Shown here: positions 9,301 to 17,339 of the stretch, piece after piece
Layout of the letters: each line of letters begins with the position of its first letter
Position numbering within the stretch: the first letter of the stretch is position 1
Assembly: GCA_046349935.1 (NCBI GenBank)
Contig: JAXMBK010000005.1
Span: 372,001 to 436,000 of the forward strand
Source: CAIXSC01 sp046349935
Lineage (GTDB): Bacteria; Planctomycetota; Planctomycetia; Pirellulales; Pirellulaceae
DNA length: 64,000 nucleotides
Direction of reading: 5' to 3'
The notes under the pieces: generated by a model
Database searches by the model: none
What the model was told of the DNA's origin: nothing
Seen by the model: the letters and a program-made list of their open reading frames with translations, nothing else
Position numbers and translations under genes: made by a program

Positions 9301-12300
9301 TGGGCGTTTAGAGGAGTACGGCAGCTTTGCCGGCGAATTTGCGACGGGCCGACCCTTCATCTTGAACCAGCCGATCGTGGCGTCGAGCACGCCCGGCATG
9401 TCGACGGCCATCCAAGCGGCGCTCGACCGAGTCGCGCCGGGTTACGGCGGGGATCAGTCGGAGACGGACATCGAGGCGCTGTACCAACTGGTGACCGGCC
9501 TGGGCTTCGACGGCAACAACAACGGGACGACGTCGGACAGCGGCGCCGCCGGATTGGCTGCGACGCAGACCGCGCCCGGCGCCAGCGGCGACGTGCCGAG
9601 CTTCTCGTCGTTTACGGCGGATCCGGCGAACCACGTCTTGCCGGCCGACGGCAATGTGGGCGGCGGCGGCTTCCGCAACGGGGCGCTGCCGATCGTGCTC
9701 CTGGCGACCGACACCGGCTTCGTCTATCAGCCCAAGGGGGAGACTACGATTTTTGGAGTAAGCGGTACGGAACTGCCCGTGTCGGCCCTCACTCAAACTT
9801 CGCGCGGTTCGACTCCGTTCGGCGCGGGCGCAGGCCTGCAAGAAACGGTCACCGCCCTCAACGCCCTAGGGGCGATGGTCATCGGTCTCGGGACGAACCC
9901 GCAGAACACGCTCGACCCGCGGTTGGGCCTGGAGTCGCTGGCGACTTTGACCGGCGCCATCAATCGATCGACGACGACCATCGACAACGGCACGCTCGAC
10001 CCAATCGCGCCTGGCGATCCGCTGTACTTTGAGATCACCACCGGTTTCGCGCCGACCGTCTCGGCGGGCGTGGTGAACGCCATTCAGAACGCGGTCCGCA
10101 ACACGGCGCTCGATATCTCCGTGCGTGTGAGCGATCCTCGCGTGCAGATGGTCAATCACACGGGGACGATTGCCGGCGTCGGCGCCGGACAGACGGCGGC
10201 GTTCGACATCGAGTTTATCGGCGACGGACGTCCGCATCGCTTCGACTTGCAGTTCGTCCGCGCCGGAACGAACGTCGTGCTGGGCTCGATCCCGATCACG
10301 ATCGGCACGCCAGTCGCCGGCGACGGCTATCACTTCGTGGAGTTGGAAGACGGCGAGTTCGATGATTCGGCCCGCTACGGCCACTATGTGGAGAATGCGG
10401 CGCCCAGTTTCACGGCGGGCGGCGATCAAGCGATGCTCGAGGACGCGGCGTCGCAGACGGTCGTCGGTTGGGCGACCAACATCAGCGCGGGGCCGGCCTC
10501 CGAGGCGGGACAGGTCGTCGACTTTCTGGTGGAGAACGACAACCCGTCGCTGTTCAGCGTCGCTCCGGCCCTCTCGGCCGACGGAACGCTCACGTTTACT
10601 CCCGCTCCGAACGCCAACGGGTCGGCCGTCGTTACGGTGCGAGCGCACGACAACGGCGGCGTCGGACTGTCCGGCGTCGACACCAGCGCCGCTCAGACCT
10701 TCGTCATCTCGGTGGCGCCGGTGAATGACGCACCGGTCGTCGCCGATGACGCATACTCGGCGATCGAGGAGTCGACTCTGACGATCGCGGCGCCTGGCTT
10801 GCTGAGCAACGACCTCGACGTCGACAGCGATTCGCTCGCCGTCGAGTTGATGTCTGGTCCGGCTCACGGCGCAGTGACGCTGCGAGCGGATGGTTCATTC
10901 GACTACATTCCCGAGGCGGGGTTCTACGGCGTGGATTCGTTCACCTATCGAGTCGACGATGGGTCGGCGACGTCGAACATCGGCACGGCGACGATCGAGG
11001 TCGCACGCATCAATCATGCTCCGGTTGCGGTCGATGATGCGTTCTCCATCTCGGAAGACGCGTCGCTCGACAGTCCTCTGCCAGGCGTACTCGCCAACGA
11101 CGCGGACCTGGAAGGGGACGCTTTGACGGTGGCCCTGGTCGCGGGTCCCGCGCACGGTTCGGTGACGTTGAATGCCGACGGCTCGTTCCAATACACGCCG
11201 GCTGCAAACTACTCCGGCGTCGATCAGTTCACGTATCAAGCGACCGACGGATCGCTCGTCTCGAACGTGGCGACGGCGACGATCAACGTTGCCGCGGTCA
11301 ACGACGCGCCGATCGCAGCGGCGAACAGCTACAGCCTGAACGAAGACACGACGCTTGCCGTCTCCGCACCGGGCGTGCTCGGCAACGACTCGGATGCCGA
11401 TGGCGACGCCCTGTCCGCTCGGCTGGTCGCCGACGTCGCTCATGGCGCCTTGGCATTCAACGCCGATGGCTCCTTCGAGTACACGCCGGCGGCGAACTTC
11501 TTCGGCGCCGACAGCTTTACCTATGTTGCGAACGACGGCGTCGCCGACTCGACGGTCGTCACGGTGACGTTGTCGGTCGCCGCCGTCAACGACGCTCCGA
11601 CCGCCGGCGACGACGTCTATTCGGTGAACGAAGACGCGACGCTCAGCGTTGGGGCGCCCGGCGTGCTCGGCAACGACGCCGATCCGGAAGGAACTGCACT
11701 CACGGCCGTGCGGCTCACGAACCCGCTGCACGGGACGCTCACGTTCAGCGCCAATGGATCGTTCACCTATCGACCCGCGGCGAACTACTTCGGGACGGAT
11801 AGCTTTACCTATCGAGCGACCGACGGGGCGGGCAATTCGAACGTTGCGACCGTGACGCTGAACGTCAATTCGGTGAACGACGTGCCGGTTCCCGTCGCCG
11901 ATGGCTACTCAACCAACCGCGATCAATCGCTGATCGTCGCAGCGCCGGGTCTGTTGGCGAACGACGTCGACGTCGAGGGCGGCGTGCTGACCGCGTTGCT
12001 GGGCGCTTCGCCGGCCAACGGGTCGCTCGTGCTGAACGCCGACGGTTCGTTCACCTATACTCCGACGGCCGGTTTCAGCGGCGTCGACTCGTTCACCTAT
12101 CGGGCGACCGACGGGATCGACGCTTCAGGATTCGCGACGGTGTCGATCACCGTCGTGCCGCCGCCGCCGCCGGGGACCAAATTCTTCGTCGTCGACCAGG
12201 ATCGTACGACGACGTACCAGTATGCGGCCGATGGATCGCCGGTGACGAGCACGCCGCTCAATAAGTCCGATAGCAAACCGCGCGGCATTGCGTCGAACGC

Positions 12301-13177
12301 GACCGGCACGACGCAGTGGGTGATCGACGGCAGCGGTTCGGTCTTCGTCTACGACAAATCGGGGGCCCTGCTGGGCAATTGGACTCCGCAAGGCGTCGGC
12401 AAGCCGGAAGGGATCACGGTTTGGGGCGCCAATCTATGGATCGTCGATCCCAACCAAGATCGGGTGTTCGCCTTCACGGGCGGCGCGAACGTTCGTTCAG
12501 GCAAAGTCTCGCCAACCTCCAGCTTCGCCCTGAACGGAGCGAACCTCAACTCGACCGATCTGGTCGCCGACGGCTCGCGCATCTGGGTGCTCAACGATAC
12601 GCTCGGCGTCGACTCGGTGTTCCGCTATTCGACCGCCGGCGTGCTGCAAGGCAGCTGGCAATTGCCGACGTCGAATCCGACTCCCACCGGCATCACGTTG
12701 GATCCGTCCGATGTCAATCATCTGTGGGTGGTCGATGCGAGCACCGACCGGGTGTACCAGTACGACGGGGCGACTTCGCGGATCAGCGGGACGCAAGCGG
12801 CGAGCGTCTCTTTCTCGCTCGCGTCGGCGAACACGAACCCGCAAGGGATCGCCGATCCGCGACCGGTCGGCGTCGTCGAGGACTCTGTCGGACGGACTTC
12901 ACGCGGTCGAGGCGCCGATGATCTCGCGAGGGCGAGCAGCGGCAGCTCTGGCGCCGGCTCGTCGTTGGCGGCGAAGCACGTCAGCGAGGATTCAAGTCGT
13001 CGAGGCCGAGACGCGTCGCGTGGGGAAGATCGAGTGCGAGTGCTCGACGCCGTCGTCAGCATGAGCCGACGCGAGACGCTTGACGAGTTGGCTCGACACG
13101 TCGCCAAGCGGGACGATTCGACGCATGGCGGTTCGCACGAGTCGCTGGATTCGATCTTCGCGGAGATGGGGCGATAG
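6380..13177 (+). CDS. Giant multidomain surface protein (SdrD-B-like, VWA-like, cadherin/tandem-95-like, propeller)
   Basis: 2265 residues. I chose the ATG at 6380 (MADIFARS) over upstream codons because these lie in the repeat block. There is no classical signal peptide; a basic stretch is followed by ETLEHRRLM, resembling the LEPR-type N-terminal motif of giant planctomycete proteins. Eight SdrD-B-like domains begin near nucleotides 6520, 6840, 7179, 7492, 7806, 8121, 8439 and 8782, each with DxNxDG calcium-type loops and a GEP motif. A VWA-like region (DVFLLFDDTGSF) spans about residues 925-1300. Five cadherin-like repeats of about 96 residues start near 10730, 11020, 11306, 11597 and 11884 (ADGSFxYTP and DSFTYxxxDG words). 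A propeller-like region follows (12176-12870), then a charged tail. A role in adhesion or cell-surface structure is inferred. Confidence 0.88.
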   Translation: MADIFARSLQSLARKLQLRGQRRRKGERTTRGGMSVETLEHRRLMVGDISGVVFDDVNRNGIDDPSENGLPGWTVFVDTNGDGALNAGEPSTVTDDKGKYLITGVPAGNASVYEVLEPEWSPTPGFTDHQTVRVRDDREVKAKFPNVTAPVTTGRISGAVFEDDNENGIEDPSEDGLVGWTVFVDSNGDGAFTDGEPTATTDADGNYSITGVPAGAARVYETPLGALRPTVGGLFPLEGAVPYRDVTVVAGGGVRADFGNLIPQIGNIQGTVWNDDNGDGSQSAGETPAAGHTVFLDLNANGAVDAGEPVRTTDAGGQYSFVNIHTGAYRVTEVLPEGWITATGRPAVVTRTVAVNGLYVVDFYNLIPTTGTLSGTVWNDPNADGAIGVGELGLGGWQVYIDQNGNAAWDAGEPQTTTDADGRYSITNVNYGFETLRSVLPANWEATNGVGGGMTIHLLNGEDRTGVNLGARERIGTIQGTVWNDANGDRLRGADEAGHDGVAVFLDLNHDGVQDAGEPATVADAAGAYQFTRVPTGSYWVTEVMPAGWITSIGKPSSLLTSVATNGVQTVDFYNLIPQAGSIQGVVFSDVDANGVQGAAEPGMEGWQVFIDANLNGVLDAGERSTSTDPSGAYSFADVPYGNLSLRQIPFAGFTPTTPASGRYDLLLLNGEDRTGLHFGNRDANFYTISGTAFFDASGNGARDAGERGLSGLTVYLDVNVNGLLDAGEPTTTTSGDLFFTPGVDETGKYSFTHLARGTYVVREVVSSDLEATAAAAREKTVTVGPASQADVDFANLFRANEIHGYVFDDSDADGVKDDSELPRVGVPIYLDLDRDDEFDPEEPETESGEDGSYAFLHLTPGAYVVREKHGVSGPVTYPTTGGGVYYPSGTSHPATGLVSHTGITISLAQGASYRDTYSLTLPTDFLANMADVFLLFDDTGSFAGNSPIVRAAFPQIMTDLQAALPGIDLGFGVGRLEEYGSFAGEFATGRPFILNQPIVASSTPGMSTAIQAALDRVAPGYGGDQSETDIEALYQLVTGLGFDGNNNGTTSDSGAAGLAATQTAPGASGDVPSFSSFTADPANHVLPADGNVGGGGFRNGALPIVLLATDTGFVYQPKGETTIFGVSGTELPVSALTQTSRGSTPFGAGAGLQETVTALNALGAMVIGLGTNPQNTLDPRLGLESLATLTGAINRSTTTIDNGTLDPIAPGDPLYFEITTGFAPTVSAGVVNAIQNAVRNTALDISVRVSDPRVQMVNHTGTIAGVGAGQTAAFDIEFIGDGRPHRFDLQFVRAGTNVVLGSIPITIGTPVAGDGYHFVELEDGEFDDSARYGHYVENAAPSFTAGGDQAMLEDAASQTVVGWATNISAGPASEAGQVVDFLVENDNPSLFSVAPALSADGTLTFTPAPNANGSAVVTVRAHDNGGVGLSGVDTSAAQTFVISVAPVNDAPVVADDAYSAIEESTLTIAAPGLLSNDLDVDSDSLAVELMSGPAHGAVTLRADGSFDYIPEAGFYGVDSFTYRVDDGSATSNIGTATIEVARINHAPVAVDDAFSISEDASLDSPLPGVLANDADLEGDALTVALVAGPAHGSVTLNADGSFQYTPAANYSGVDQFTYQATDGSLVSNVATATINVAAVNDAPIAAANSYSLNEDTTLAVSAPGVLGNDSDADGDALSARLVADVAHGALAFNADGSFEYTPAANFFGADSFTYVANDGVADSTVVTVTLSVAAVNDAPTAGDDVYSVNEDATLSVGAPGVLGNDADPEGTALTAVRLTNPLHGTLTFSANGSFTYRPAANYFGTDSFTYRATDGAGNSNVATVTLNVNSVNDVPVPVADGYSTNRDQSLIVAAPGLLANDVDVEGGVLTALLGASPANGSLVLNADGSFTYTPTAGFSGVDSFTYRATDGIDASGFATVSITVVPPPPPGTKFFVVDQDRTTTYQYAADGSPVTSTPLNKSDSKPRGIASNATGTTQWVIDGSGSVFVYDKSGALLGNWTPQGVGKPEGITVWGANLWIVDPNQDRVFAFTGGANVRSGKVSPTSSFALNGANLNSTDLVADGSRIWVLNDTLGVDSVFRYSTAGVLQGSWQLPTSNPTPTGITLDPSDVNHLWVVDASTDRVYQYDGATSRISGTQAASVSFSLASANTNPQGIADPRPVGVVEDSVGRTSRGRGADDLARASSGSSGAGSSLAAKHVSEDSSRRGRDASRGEDRVRVLDAVVSMSRRETLDELARHVAKRDDSTHGGSHESLDSIFAEMGR

Positions 13178-13192
13178 ACGGGCGCTCGTCGT

Positions 13193-14203
13193 TTAGGAGG
13201 CGCGGGCTTGCTCGCTTCGAGCAAGCCCGAAGGCCGACTCGATTTCCGCCTCAATGTCGGCCATCTCGGCATTCGACAACGGTCGTTGTTCGTAACGCGG
13301 CACGCGGCAGCCGTCCAGTGAAATCTGCCACGACTCGGCGATTCGTTCGCGATACGCCGAGTCTTCGGACAGGCGATTTACGTCGACGACTTCAGGGCAG
13401 TAGTGCATCCCCGCAGCGAGTGCAAATCGCCATTCGCTGTAGAAGACACGATAGAGATCGCCGAGAGAGAGGCCCCTGGCAAACTTACAGGCGCGACGCA
13501 GCAGTTTGTAGATCGACGAGTTTCCGAGAAGACCGGTGAAGTGAGACGCTCGGGGCAAGGGCTGGTTGAGGCAACGATCGAGGATGCGACGATGCGGCGC
13601 GGGACGCTGTGCGGCAATCGCACAGAACATCGGCAAGAAGTAATCGAACTGGAATGAATAGCACGACGCCCATTGGTCTCGCGGGGCGCGAAAGAAAAAT
13701 ATGTGTCGAGCGTCGAATCGCGTCGTGATCCAAGCGAGTCGGCCGTAGGTGCGGCAGAATTGGAACACGGGCCGTCGGCCCTCGGAAAGGGCGGCGTCTA
13801 ACAGCGACTCCAGGTACCGGTTCGTGCACTCCAGCGGGCTGCAGAAGAACCCATGCACCGCCTGCTGGTCGCAGGTATCGGGAATGCGGTTGAGGCTGGG
13901 GTCGAATACCAAGCGATACTCGTCAAAGTACGGAAGATCCAAAACCGGATGTCGCATCTGACTGGACATCGACTCGCTACGGAAATTGCTGATGTTGTCC
14001 AGCGTGAGGCTTGCCAGGAACTCATGGAGCGGCTCTTGGAAGCATCTGTTCTGCGTCTCTTTTCTAAATTGTGCAAACAGAAAGGTGCTCGCAGTTCGCC
14101 AAGTGCCGTGGAGAAAGATCGGCTGCAGGGGCTCGCGCTGCGTTGCGAGCGGCCGAGCGGGAATTCTTCGCGAAAATCCGTCGAGATTGTTCTGAGATGT
14201 CAT
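13193..14203 (-). CDS. Sulfotransferase family protein
   Basis: 336 residues from the ATG at 14203, chosen because GGGAGGTG sits 6 bases upstream; a start at 14245 lacks such a site. The PAPS-binding P-loop is seen at about residues 27-45 as LHGTWRTASTFLF and the 3'-phosphate motif as RAPRDQWAS near the middle, the two hallmarks of the sulfotransferase superfamily. The enzyme would move sulfate from PAPS onto a sugar, lipid or peptide. It is convergent with the giant surface protein gene, with only 15 bases between the stops; a link to surface glycan sulfation is conceivable but unproven. The last codons form a perfect hairpin described separately. Confidence 0.8.
   Translation of the reverse strand: MTSQNNLDGFSRRIPARPLATQREPLQPIFLHGTWRTASTFLFAQFRKETQNRCFQEPLHEFLASLTLDNISNFRSESMSSQMRHPVLDLPYFDEYRLVFDPSLNRIPDTCDQQAVHGFFCSPLECTNRYLESLLDAALSEGRRPVFQFCRTYGRLAWITTRFDARHIFFFRAPRDQWASCYSFQFDYFLPMFCAIAAQRPAPHRRILDRCLNQPLPRASHFTGLLGNSSIYKLLRRACKFARGLSLGDLYRVFYSEWRFALAAGMHYCPEVVDVNRLSEDSAYRERIAESWQISLDGCRVPRYEQRPLSNAEMADIEAEIESAFGLARSEQARAS
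13204..13228. terminator. Perfect hairpin at a convergent gene end
   Basis: GGGCTTGCTC (13204-13213), loop GCTTC, then GAGCAAGCCC (13219-13228): a 10-bp perfect stem. It lies within the last codons of the sulfotransferase gene and 27 bases past the stop of the giant gene, so it could end plus-strand transcription. No T-run follows, so intrinsic termination is only suggested. Confidence 0.4.
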
Positions 14204-14294
14204 CCCCGCACCTCCCTGCGCAAGCACTCTGGACGCACCAAGCAAGGTCGCCCGAATTTCCGTTATTTCCGCACGACTTAACGGGATGATTTCT

Positions 14295-15425
14295 TTATCG
14301 GTTTGTCACACCGACAGCGCGCACGACAAAATAGGAACGGACGGCGAGAATCTCTTGCTCGTGAAACCAACGCGGCAGGTTTTCGTCGTACCAAACGGGG
14401 TCCTTGGTGACCAACAGTAGCTGGCCGTCGGGACGAAGGGCCTGGACGGCGCCGAGAACAAACAGTTCCGCGATGCGATGGTGGGAATAGTAGGGCGGGT
14501 TGGCGAGCGCCAAGTCGTATTGGCCTGGGGCGTCGACGCGCACCTCGGCGTCCAGTGCGGCGACGAGGTGCGAAAGCTGGTTGGCGGCGGCGCCGATTCG
14601 AGTGCATTCCACGGCGCGGGGGTTGGAGTCAAGTGCGAAGACTTTGACGCCGGTCGCGCGCGCGGCGGCCGCGATTCCCACGGTTCCGACGCCGCAGCCG
14701 ATATCCACGACCTTCATCCCCGACTCGATCTGCATCGTCTCCAGTAGACAACGAGCGCCGGTGTCGATGCGGCGGTGGCTGAACACGCCTGGACGCGAAT
14801 ATGCCTGGAGCAGCCGGGGCCCGTCGCGGAATGCGAACCAGCAGGAAAAGTCCTTGAGTTTCTTCGGCGGCGCGGTGCGAACAGCCGAGTAGACGACGCC
14901 CTGGGGCGACGCGTGAGTGCGGATGCGCGGGAATAGTTTCTCCAGTTCGCCGCGCAGCCAACGATCGTCCGGGTTGTCGGTGGAAGTCCACAACTGGCCG
15001 CCTTCGGCTAGTTCGACGCAAGCTTGCTGGAGTAGTTCGCGGGTGAGTTCCGCATCGCCGTGAGCCGTGAACGGGAGGAGGGCGAGGTCGTAGCCTGCCG
15101 GAACGTCCGCGGGCGGCAGGTCGGGTTGGCAGACGACCGTCAGTCGCGGCGAGTCGTTCGGCAAACGGGCTCGAGCGGCTCGATAAACGTCCATAAACCA
15201 GCAGGCGGCCTGGGCCTCGGGGAACCGCTGCAACGCGGCGCGGGCGGCTTGAGCGCGGCCGAGCGACGTCGCGAGGATGCGCTCCACGGGGCGGGCGGGG
15301 GCGTAATCGGCGAGGCGTTGGACGAGCAGCTCTTCGCTGGGCCGAGCCGCGGGGAGGGCGCCAAACTGTGCGTCGGCCCCGGCGGCGTCGCGCGCGAATT
15401 CGGGGTCGGAGGAGGGAGGCGTCAT
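14295..15425 (-). CDS. Class I SAM-dependent methyltransferase, RsmC/RlmG-like
   Basis: 376 residues. The C-terminal half is a Rossmann methyltransferase: motif I VDIGCGVGTVG near residue 237 binds SAM, and NPPYY near residue 307 is the catalytic NPPY loop of N-methylating enzymes. The N-terminal half is a degenerate methyltransferase-like domain. This two-domain layout matches RsmC/RlmG, which methylate guanine N2 in 16S or 23S rRNA. Which rRNA position is modified cannot be told. The ATG at 15425 has no clear Shine-Dalgarno. It is divergent from the FHA-phosphatase gene with 66 bases between starts. Confidence 0.82.
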   Translation of the reverse strand: MTPPSSDPEFARDAAGADAQFGALPAARPSEELLVQRLADYAPARPVERILATSLGRAQAARAALQRFPEAQAACWFMDVYRAARARLPNDSPRLTVVCQPDLPPADVPAGYDLALLPFTAHGDAELTRELLQQACVELAEGGQLWTSTDNPDDRWLRGELEKLFPRIRTHASPQGVVYSAVRTAPPKKLKDFSCWFAFRDGPRLLQAYSRPGVFSHRRIDTGARCLLETMQIESGMKVVDIGCGVGTVGIAAAARATGVKVFALDSNPRAVECTRIGAAANQLSHLVAALDAEVRVDAPGQYDLALANPPYYSHHRIAELFVLGAVQALRPDGQLLLVTKDPVWYDENLPRWFHEQEILAVRSYFVVRAVGVTNR

Positions 15426-15491
15426 CGCTGTTATGGGCTCAGGCTGCTCATTAGAATGCGAAGGCTCTGCCGCCCCCAGAAGGAATCGTCC

Positions 15492-17108
15492 ATGCCGGTG
15501 CTCAAGCTACTCGACGGACCCGTCCGCGTGCCAGACCTGAAGGTGCGCCGCGACGTGGCGCGAATCGGCAAGCGACTCGAGTTGTGTGGAAGGTACACGC
15601 TGCCTGACGATCGCGTGAGCGGCTTGCATTGTACGATTGAGTGGCGCGACGACGGCTATTTCATCGTTGATCGCGGGTCGGCCAATGCGGGAAGCAAGAA
15701 CGGGACGGAAGTAAATTCCCTGCGACTAGACCCGCTGCGTCCCTATCCGCTGAAAAACGGCGATTTGGTGACGATCGCACGCGTGTTTCGCTTCGAGTAT
15801 CGCGACGACGATTCGGAGTCGTTTTCCGGCAAGGGCGACAGCGTGGTGGTCGACCAGCGGTCGGACGGTTCGCGCGTGTCGTTGAAGCTGCCTGCCGGAA
15901 TGTCTGGCGCGGGCGAGACGGCGGTCGCCACGTCGATCAGCCGACTCAACCTGATCACGCAAATGATCGAGTCGTTGCGGCGCGACGTGAAGTTGGAGCC
16001 GCGCTGCGATCACGTGCTCGAGACGCTTGCGGAAAACTTGCCGGCTTGCGATCGCGGGCTCTTGTGGATTCCTCGCCACCATGGCCTGAAGTCGGGACTC
16101 GTCGTCGCGCGCTGCCGCCGCGACACGTTGTCGCGACCCAACCAAAACACGATTCCGCCCGACGTTTATCAGGCCGTGTTTGAAGAAGGCTGTGCGGTGC
16201 AGACCGAGGGACGGCAGATGTTGTGCGCCCCGCTGCTCGACCGCCACAACCGCGTCTTGGGCTGCATTCAGTTGGAATCGCTGGATGAACGTAGACCGTT
16301 TGGAACGCACGATCTGGACCTGCTCCGCACGGCCGCTCACCTGATCGCGTTCGCCGTGGATGTGGCGCTGTTGGAGCTGGTCGAGCGCGAGATGGAGGAG
16401 GGGCGACGAATTCTCGACTCGCTGCTGCCGACGAAGACGCCCGTCGTCGCAGGCTACGACTTTTACAAGTTCTATCAGCCGGCCAGCTTCGTGGGCGGCG
16501 ATTACTTCGACTTCATTCCGCTGTCGGACGGGCGGTTGGCGATCCCGGTCGGAGACGTATCGGGAAAACAGCTGCCGGCGTCGCTGTTCATGACGAAGGT
16601 GTCGGGCGAACTGCGCGCGATGCTCGACATCGGCCTGCCGCTCACGGAAATTCTCGAGCGGCTGAATCGGCGCATTTGCGACCAGGATGAGAAGACGGTG
16701 ACGCTGCTGCTGTTGACGCTCGACCCGCGCACGCACGAGGTTTGCTTGGTCAACGCGGGGCATTGCCTGCCATGGCGACGCAACGCCAAGGGGGAAGTCA
16801 GCGAACTGGGAGGCGGACGGCAGGGGTGTATTTTGGGCGGGATTGAGTCGTGGAAGTACGAAGAGCTGCGGACGACCCTGGGACCGGGCGAGGCGCTGGT
16901 GCTGTACACCGACGGCTGCACGGATGCCGAAAACGAACTCCGGCAGCGTTATCACGTGCCCGAAAATCCACGCCTCCGGCATGCTATTGAGTCGGGGCCG
17001 CAGGACTTGACGGCGTTGTGCGATTACGTCCGCGAGGACATCGAGCGGTTTGTGGGAGATCAGGATCAGTTCGACGACATGTGCCTGGTGGGGATTCGTC
17101 GATGGTAA
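15492..17108 (+). CDS. FHA-GAF-PP2C (SpoIIE-type) serine phosphatase
   Basis: 538 residues. I chose ATG 15492 because AAGGA lies 8 bases upstream and the FHA domain starts right after it. The FHA domain (about residues 20-100) shows GRYTLPDDRVSGLHC and GSKNGTEVN, the phosphothreonine-binding pattern. A GAF-like sensor domain follows (about 145-300). The C-terminal PP2C/SpoIIE phosphatase begins near residue 315; GGDYFDF at about 335 and GDVSGK carry the metal-binding aspartates, and YTDG with DDM near the end complete the set. Such proteins act as sensor-controlled phosphatases in partner-switching systems, usually on an anti-sigma antagonist. No antagonist or kinase gene is adjacent. Confidence 0.9.
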   Translation: MPVLKLLDGPVRVPDLKVRRDVARIGKRLELCGRYTLPDDRVSGLHCTIEWRDDGYFIVDRGSANAGSKNGTEVNSLRLDPLRPYPLKNGDLVTIARVFRFEYRDDDSESFSGKGDSVVVDQRSDGSRVSLKLPAGMSGAGETAVATSISRLNLITQMIESLRRDVKLEPRCDHVLETLAENLPACDRGLLWIPRHHGLKSGLVVARCRRDTLSRPNQNTIPPDVYQAVFEEGCAVQTEGRQMLCAPLLDRHNRVLGCIQLESLDERRPFGTHDLDLLRTAAHLIAFAVDVALLELVEREMEEGRRILDSLLPTKTPVVAGYDFYKFYQPASFVGGDYFDFIPLSDGRLAIPVGDVSGKQLPASLFMTKVSGELRAMLDIGLPLTEILERLNRRICDQDEKTVTLLLLTLDPRTHEVCLVNAGHCLPWRRNAKGEVSELGGGRQGCILGGIESWKYEELRTTLGPGEALVLYTDGCTDAENELRQRYHVPENPRLRHAIESGPQDLTALCDYVREDIERFVGDQDQFDDMCLVGIRRW

Positions 17109-17146
17109 GGGCTCGGCGTCGCGGCAAGCGTGCAGTTGGAAGTTTC

Positions 17147-17227
17147 GTTTAACCCGTAGCCGAAGGCGAGGCGGGCCGTCCCTCGCGCGCCCTGCCGAAC
17201 GCCCTCGCCTGCGGCCGCGGGTTAAAC
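17147..17227. repeat. Imperfect long inverted repeat (REP-like)
   Basis: The arms begin GTTTAACCCGTAGCCGAAGG (17147 on) and, on the other strand, GTTTAACCCGCGGCCGCAGG (ending 17227), followed by matching GCGAGG words. Each arm is about 25 bases with two or three mismatches and the centre is about 30 bases. It sits between the phosphatase gene and the cystathionine gamma-synthase gene. Such symmetry suggests a dispersed structural repeat or a transcription end. Confidence 0.7.
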
Positions 17228-17339
17228 GAGACGACGGTAGACGTCCTGAGCGCGCGGCGACGTTAGAATGAGCGGGTCGTTTGGCGGTTCGCGTCTACGC
17301 CAACGTTGATTCGTCCTCCTTCCTAACGAAACGCCTCTC

